DNA of 64,000 nt from Paracoccus litorisediminis (GTDB lineage Bacteria; Pseudomonadota; Alphaproteobacteria; Rhodobacterales; Rhodobacteraceae): contig NZ_WMIG01000004.1 of assembly GCF_009711205.1 (NCBI RefSeq), positions 62,001-126,000 on the forward strand. The letters run 5' to 3'. This document shows, in pieces, positions 61,001 to 64,000 of the stretch (position 1 is its first letter; every line of letters begins with the position of its first letter). The notes under the pieces are model-generated. The model did no database searches and had not been told where the DNA came from. It was given only the letters and a program-made list of their open reading frames with translations. The position numbers and the translations under genes were made by a program.

Positions 61001-61532
61001 CCCCGAACATGTCCAGCCGGATCGGACCGGAATCCCCCGGCGGATAGATGTCGATGATCCCGCCCCGGACGGCAAAATCGCCGGGTTCGGTCACGGTCGG
61101 GGATTGCGAGAAACCCATCCGCGTCAGGAAGGCGCGCAAAGCCCCCTCATCCAGACGGCTGCCGACCGAGGCCGCGAAGCTGGCCTCGCGCAGTGCCTCG
61201 CGCGGGGGGACGCGCTGCATCGCCGCCGACAGCGTCGTCAGCAGCACGAACGGCCCCTTCAGCGCCTGATGCGCCAAGGCGGTCAGCACCGCCATGCGCG
61301 CGGCCATCACGCCGGGCGCGGGCGAGACCCGGTCATAGGGCGTGGTGTCCCATGCCGGGAAATCCAGCACGAGCGCCTTGGGATCGTAAAAAGCCAGTGC
61401 CGCCCGCATCGCGGCCATGCGCCGGTCGTCGCGGGCGATATGGATCACCGGCTGGCCACGGGAAAGCTCGCGCAGGATCAGCGCGGCATCTAGCCCCTCG
61501 GGGGCGCCGGAAAGGATCAGATGGTCGGACAT
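58077..61532 (-). CDS. mfd: Transcription-repair coupling factor Mfd
   Basis: The 1151-residue DNA translocase removes stalled RNA polymerase at lesions and recruits UvrA. It shows the UvrB-like N-terminal module (LDFPAWDTTPYDRVSPAPGVMAARM), the RNA-polymerase interaction domain (LSPGDLVVHVEHGIGRYTG) and the RecG-like motor with Walker A GDVGFGKTEVAMRAAF, the DEEQ box LIVDEEQHFGVGHKE, TATPIPRTLQ and QIRGRVGRSKTRAYCYL. The C-terminal D7 region ends the protein. Length is typical. The gene is followed at once by the isochorismatase gene. Confidence 0.97.
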   Translation of the reverse strand: MSDHLILSGAPEGLDAALILRELSRGQPVIHIARDDRRMAAMRAALAFYDPKALVLDFPAWDTTPYDRVSPAPGVMAARMAVLTALAHQALKGPFVLLTTLSAAMQRVPPREALREASFAASVGSRLDEGALRAFLTRMGFSQSPTVTEPGDFAVRGGIIDIYPPGDSGPIRLDMFGDVLESARRFDAETQRSTEKLDHVELAAMSEVILDETAITRFRQNYRAEYGGGANDPLYEGISAGRKMAGMEHWLPWFHERMDSLFSYLPDASVVTDDHVEQVRDARWHTIGEQFDARREALKRKGGTDNVYRPVPPELMFPDEVEWKSWLSAHRVLRLSVLNQPPGPGVLDAGGRVGRNFAPERQAEKGDLFKALADHVRSLQASRRVVIASFSEGARERLAGLIADEGIKGAKNIDTMRDLPDQPGSLGLAVWPLDEGFVSDGQATGPLAVISEQDVLGDRLIRGAKKRRKAENFLRDTQTLSPGDLVVHVEHGIGRYTGLETVMALKVPHDCVALEYAGGDRLYLPVENIELLSRYGHEEGMLDKLGGGAWQARKARLKERIKLIADKLMRVAAERLLRPAPVLEPEHHEIEGFAARFPYAETDDQATAISDVAEDLAAGRPMDRLVVGDVGFGKTEVAMRAAFIAASQGRQVAVVAPTTLLARQHFRTFADRFRGTAINVRPLSRFVSAKDATETRKGLAEGTVDIVVGTHAVLAKQVRFKNLGLLIVDEEQHFGVGHKERLKELRSDIHVLTLTATPIPRTLQLSLTGVRDLSIIGTPPVDRLAIRTYVSEFDSVTIREALLREKYRGGQSFFVVPRLTDLPEIEDWLKEHVPEVSYIVAHGQLAAGDLDQRMNAFYDRGADVLVATSIVESGLDIPTANTMVVWRADMFGLSQLYQIRGRVGRSKTRAYCYLTTKPRVPLTPQAMRRLKFLGAIDSLGAGFNLASQDLDLRGAGNLLGEEQSGHIKEVGFELYQQMLEETIAKLKSGEIEGTPEDEWAPQLNLGVPVTIPESYIPDLDVRLGLYRRLAELTTKVELEGFAAELIDRFGPLPREVNTLLLVIRIKAMAKRANISKLDAGPKGVTIQFHGDKFPNPAGLVEFIHDQKGQAKVTDNKIVVLRDWPTDADRIKGSFAVAKDLAAKIKEGRAKK

Positions 61533-61577
61533 GGTTGCTGAGGTAAAGCCACTGCCGGTGAAGTCAAGCGGCGCGCG

Positions 61578-62147
61578 TCAGAAGCCGAAAGGATGGGCCA
61601 AAAACCACAGCGCGCCGCGATAGGCGGTCATCACCACGACAAGGATGGAAACCACCGTGACCCCGGCCCGATGCCAACGCATCAGGCGGGCGGCGCGGCG
61701 GGCGGCCTCGTCCACGGACAACTCGCCCGCGCCTGCCGCCTCGACCAGCGGGGTCAGCTTCCGGGCCAGCCGCAGTTCAACCGGGAACAGCGCGACAAAG
61801 GGCAGGATCAGCAGGACCAGCGCCTGCGCCATCTCCAGCCCATAGACAAAGCCCAGCAGGAACAGCGCGCTGAAGGCAAAGGTCGCGACGAACAGCATCA
61901 GCACGCCCTCGACCCCGGCCAGCCGCCAGCGCGGCAGGGTCAGCGACAGCCAGTCGAGCAGCTGGAACGCGGCGGCATCGTCATTCGCATCCTGCGGCAT
62001 TCGGCGCACCTGCTGGACGACATCATAGGGCACGCCCACGACCTTGCGCGCCGCCAGCGACCAGACCAGCGCCAGCAGCAGCCAGAACCAGATCGACCCA
62101 AAGGATCTGCTGTCGAGAAGGGCAAGGATTCCTTCGGTCAAGGTCAT
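61578..62147 (-). CDS. Small membrane protein, four predicted helices
   Basis: The 189-residue protein has hydrophobic segments at about residues 14-35, 80-100, 103-124 and 161-180. A conserved-looking AARKVVGVPYDVVQQVRRMP stretch sits between the first two. It resembles a Rhodobacteraceae family sometimes annotated as a SufBCD-associated component, but that is a memory I cannot confirm and no suf genes are nearby. It is upstream of mfd on the same strand, 45 bases away. Function is unknown. Confidence 0.65.
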   Translation of the reverse strand: MTLTEGILALLDSRSFGSIWFWLLLALVWSLAARKVVGVPYDVVQQVRRMPQDANDDAAAFQLLDWLSLTLPRWRLAGVEGVLMLFVATFAFSALFLLGFVYGLEMAQALVLLILPFVALFPVELRLARKLTPLVEAAGAGELSVDEAARRAARLMRWHRAGVTVVSILVVVMTAYRGALWFLAHPFGF

Positions 62148-62312
62148 GTCGTCTCCTGAGACATCGCCCGGACCCTAATCGCGGGTTGCACAAAGGAAAA
62201 CCGGGAATTGAGACGGTCCGGCGGCAGGGGTTGCGCCTCTGCAACTGAGGGTGCAGTTTCGGGGCCGGAATTGCGCCCGCCCTGCCGGGTGCCTCGTCAG
62301 GAAAGTGCTGCC

Positions 62313-63311
62313 ATGTCCGCCAACCCGATCGTCGCCCCCTTCCCGGCCGCCCGCCTGCGCCGCCTGCGTCGCACGCCCGCACTGCGCGCCATGACGACCG
62401 AAACCACCCTGACCCCCGGCAACCTGATCTGGCCGATCTTTGTGACCGAGATCGCTGGCGGCGAGGGCGAGATCCCCTCGATGCCGGGTGTGGACCGGCT
62501 GACGCTGGACGGCGCGAAGCGGGCGGCAGAAACCGCGATGCGGCTGAACATCCCGGCCATCTGCATTTTTCCCCATTCCGATCCCGACCTGAAAACCGAA
62601 GCCTGCGAGCGCGCCTGGGACCCGGACAATATCGGCAACCGCGCCATCCGCGCGATCAAGGAGGTCGCGCCCGATCTGGCGGTGATGACCGATATCGCGC
62701 TGGACCCCTATAACGCCAATGGCCATGACGGGCTGGTCCGCGACGGGGTGATCCTGAACGACGAAACCGTCGAGGCGCTGGTGCGCATGGCGCTGGTGCA
62801 GGCGGAATCCGGGGCAGATATCCTTGGCCCCTCGGACATGATGGATGGGCGCATCGGTGCGCTGCGCCTGGCGCTTGAGGGTGCGGGCCACAAGGACGTG
62901 GCGATCCTGTCCTATGCGGCGAAATATGCCAGCGGCTTCTATGGCCCCTTCCGCGATGCCGTGGGGGCCTCGGGGCGGCTGGTCGGCGACAAGAAGACCT
63001 ACCAGATCAACCCGGCGAACCGCGAGGAGGCCATGCGCTGCGTCGCCCGCGATCTGGCCGAGGGGGCGGACATGGTCATGGTCAAGCCCGGCCTGCCCTA
63101 TCTGGACATCTGCCGGATGGTGAAGGACCAGTTCGCCGCGCCGACCTATGCCTATCAGGTCAGCGGCGAATACGCGATGCTCGAGGGGGCGATCCGCAAC
63201 GGCTGGCTCAAGCGCGATGTCGTGGCCGAAAGCCTGCTGTCCTTCCGCCGCGCGGGCTGCGACGGCATCCTGACCTATTACGCGCCACAGGTCGCTGAAA
63301 TGCTGGCATGA
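62313..63311 (+). CDS. hemB: Delta-aminolevulinic acid dehydratase (porphobilinogen synthase)
   Basis: The 332-residue enzyme condenses two aminolevulinate molecules to porphobilinogen in haem and tetrapyrrole synthesis. The Schiff-base lysines are in SYAAKYASGFYGPF (about 205-218) and MVKPGLPYLD (about 258-267). The metal site reads DIALDPYNANGHDG, with aspartates where zinc enzymes have cysteines, so this is the magnesium-type enzyme common in alphaproteobacteria. The ATG at 62313 gives MSANPIVAPFPA; the frame is open earlier without homology. Confidence 0.97.
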   Translation: MSANPIVAPFPAARLRRLRRTPALRAMTTETTLTPGNLIWPIFVTEIAGGEGEIPSMPGVDRLTLDGAKRAAETAMRLNIPAICIFPHSDPDLKTEACERAWDPDNIGNRAIRAIKEVAPDLAVMTDIALDPYNANGHDGLVRDGVILNDETVEALVRMALVQAESGADILGPSDMMDGRIGALRLALEGAGHKDVAILSYAAKYASGFYGPFRDAVGASGRLVGDKKTYQINPANREEAMRCVARDLAEGADMVMVKPGLPYLDICRMVKDQFAAPTYAYQVSGEYAMLEGAIRNGWLKRDVVAESLLSFRRAGCDGILTYYAPQVAEMLA

Positions 63312-63380
63312 GGGGCGGATTGCCCCTATCATCCGCGCCTAACGGGCGGGTCAACCGTCGATCAAAGGGATGAGGGAAGT

Positions 63381-63956
63381 ATGAAATCCATCAACGGGCT
63401 AAGCCGGCGCAACATGCTGCTGCTTGGCGGGGCTGCGCTGGGACTGGCGGCCTGCTCGAATGCGGTCGGGCAGGATGCCGAGGGGCGGCTGGACGCACGG
63501 GTGGATGCCACGCGCAACTTCCTGCTGCAAAATTATCCGGGTGCCGCGCCCATGATCGAGAATGCAAAGGGCGTGCTGTACATGCCCCTGATGACCGAGG
63601 CGGGTTTCGGTTTCGGCGGTGCATACGGTCAGGGCGCGCTGCGCATCAACAATGCGACGGTGGATTACTATTCAGCCACGCAGGCCAGCGTCGGTTTCCA
63701 GATCGGCGCGCAGCAATATGCGCATGTGCTGATCTTCCAGACTGATGCGGCGCTGGCCGATTTCCGCAGCGCCCCCGGCTGGGTGGCCGAGGCGGATGCC
63801 TATTACGCCCTGCCCTCACGCGGGCTGGCGCTTGGCGCCGATACCATTACCGCCCAGCAGCCGGTCGTCGCCATGATCTTTGGCCAATCCGGGCTGATGG
63901 CCGGGGCATCGATCGCCGGGACGAAATACAGCCGGGTGATTCCCTCGACTTTCTGA
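63381..63956 (+). CDS. SYLF/YSC84-type lipid-binding lipoprotein
   Basis: The 191-residue protein has a twin-Arg-containing leader (LSRRNMLLLGG) and lipobox LAAC (Cys25), so it is a lipoprotein, possibly exported by Tat. The mature part matches the SYLF (Ysc84) domain: FLLQNYPGAAPMIENAKGVLYMP, GFGFGGAYGQGALRINN, YYSATQASVGFQIGAQQYAHVLIF and QSGLMAGASIAGTKYSRV, cited by motif. SYLF domains bind phosphoinositides in eukaryotes; the bacterial role in the envelope is unknown. It lies 69 bases behind hemB. A terminator follows. Confidence 0.88.
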   Translation: MKSINGLSRRNMLLLGGAALGLAACSNAVGQDAEGRLDARVDATRNFLLQNYPGAAPMIENAKGVLYMPLMTEAGFGFGGAYGQGALRINNATVDYYSATQASVGFQIGAQQYAHVLIFQTDAALADFRSAPGWVAEADAYYALPSRGLALGADTITAQQPVVAMIFGQSGLMAGASIAGTKYSRVIPSTF

Positions 63957-63970
63957 GGCGGAATGGAAAA

Positions 63971-63999
63971 GGGCCGCGGCATTGCCAGCGGCCCATTTT
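63971..63999 (+). terminator. Rho-independent terminator at the window end
   Basis: GGGCCGC and GCGGCCC flank GGCATTGCCA and are followed by ATTTT, 15 bases after the SYLF gene. Confidence 0.7.
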
Positions 64000-64000
64000 G

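Overview
The window looks like the chromosome of a Paracoccus-like member of the Rhodobacteraceae (Alphaproteobacteria). It is GC-rich and densely packed, with many 1- to 4-base start/stop overlaps. The genus call rests on the gene families and order: phaR-phaP-phaC with divergent phaZ, a RamB/ScfR regulator next to aceB and aceA, glnB-glnA, an atpHAGDC cluster, a DUF4167 gene behind prfA-prmC, and a magnesium-type hemB. No database search was possible.

Region by region: 1-3252 holds a MarC-type membrane protein, a retropepsin-like protease, and holC-pepA on the minus strand. 3384-11219 is an envelope operon, lptF-lptG-lptD-surA-pdxA-rsmA. 11235-14320 carries prfA-prmC and a DUF4167 protein. 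14573-15811 has three small exported proteins. 16103-17380 is rpsF-rpsR-rplI. 17524-21350 has a membrane-anchored unknown, two near-identical tRNA-Ala(GGC) genes in a tandem duplication, trigger factor, a beta-barrel protein and tRNA-Leu(TAG). 21365-24929 has the NAD(P)HX repair enzyme and glnB-glnA. 24990-27632 is the only accessory stretch. 27633-32768 is tRNA-Ser(GGA) and the polyhydroxyalkanoate cluster. 33673-36045 has thrS and a cold-shock gene. 37668-42560 is the glyoxylate shunt with its regulator. 42889-48002 is mixed housekeeping with tRNA-Tyr, rlmB, prs, two hydrolase/isomerase genes and a lectin-like protein. 48099-52981 is the F1 ATP synthase operon. 53211-63956 has gloB, clpA, mfd, hemB and a SYLF lipoprotein.

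The genes form coherent modules: outer-membrane assembly (lptF/G/D, surA), carbon storage and C2 use (pha genes, aceA/aceB), nitrogen sensing (glnB/glnA) and energy (F1). Visible control elements include TGC-rich palindromes before phaP that fit PhaR, a TTTGTCA/TGACAAA palindrome over the ramB start codon, and several intrinsic terminators.

The least ordinary stretch is 24990-27632. A phage- or plasmid-type gene fragment is cut by a decayed IS3-family element. That element carries three copies of a short palindromic repeat, two of which break the transposase frame. I did not find a convincing new defence or biosynthetic system. The best leads are this palindromic repeat, the long basic N-terminal extension of PhaC, the ramB/aceB operator layout and a structured intergenic RNA candidate near 44512-44596.
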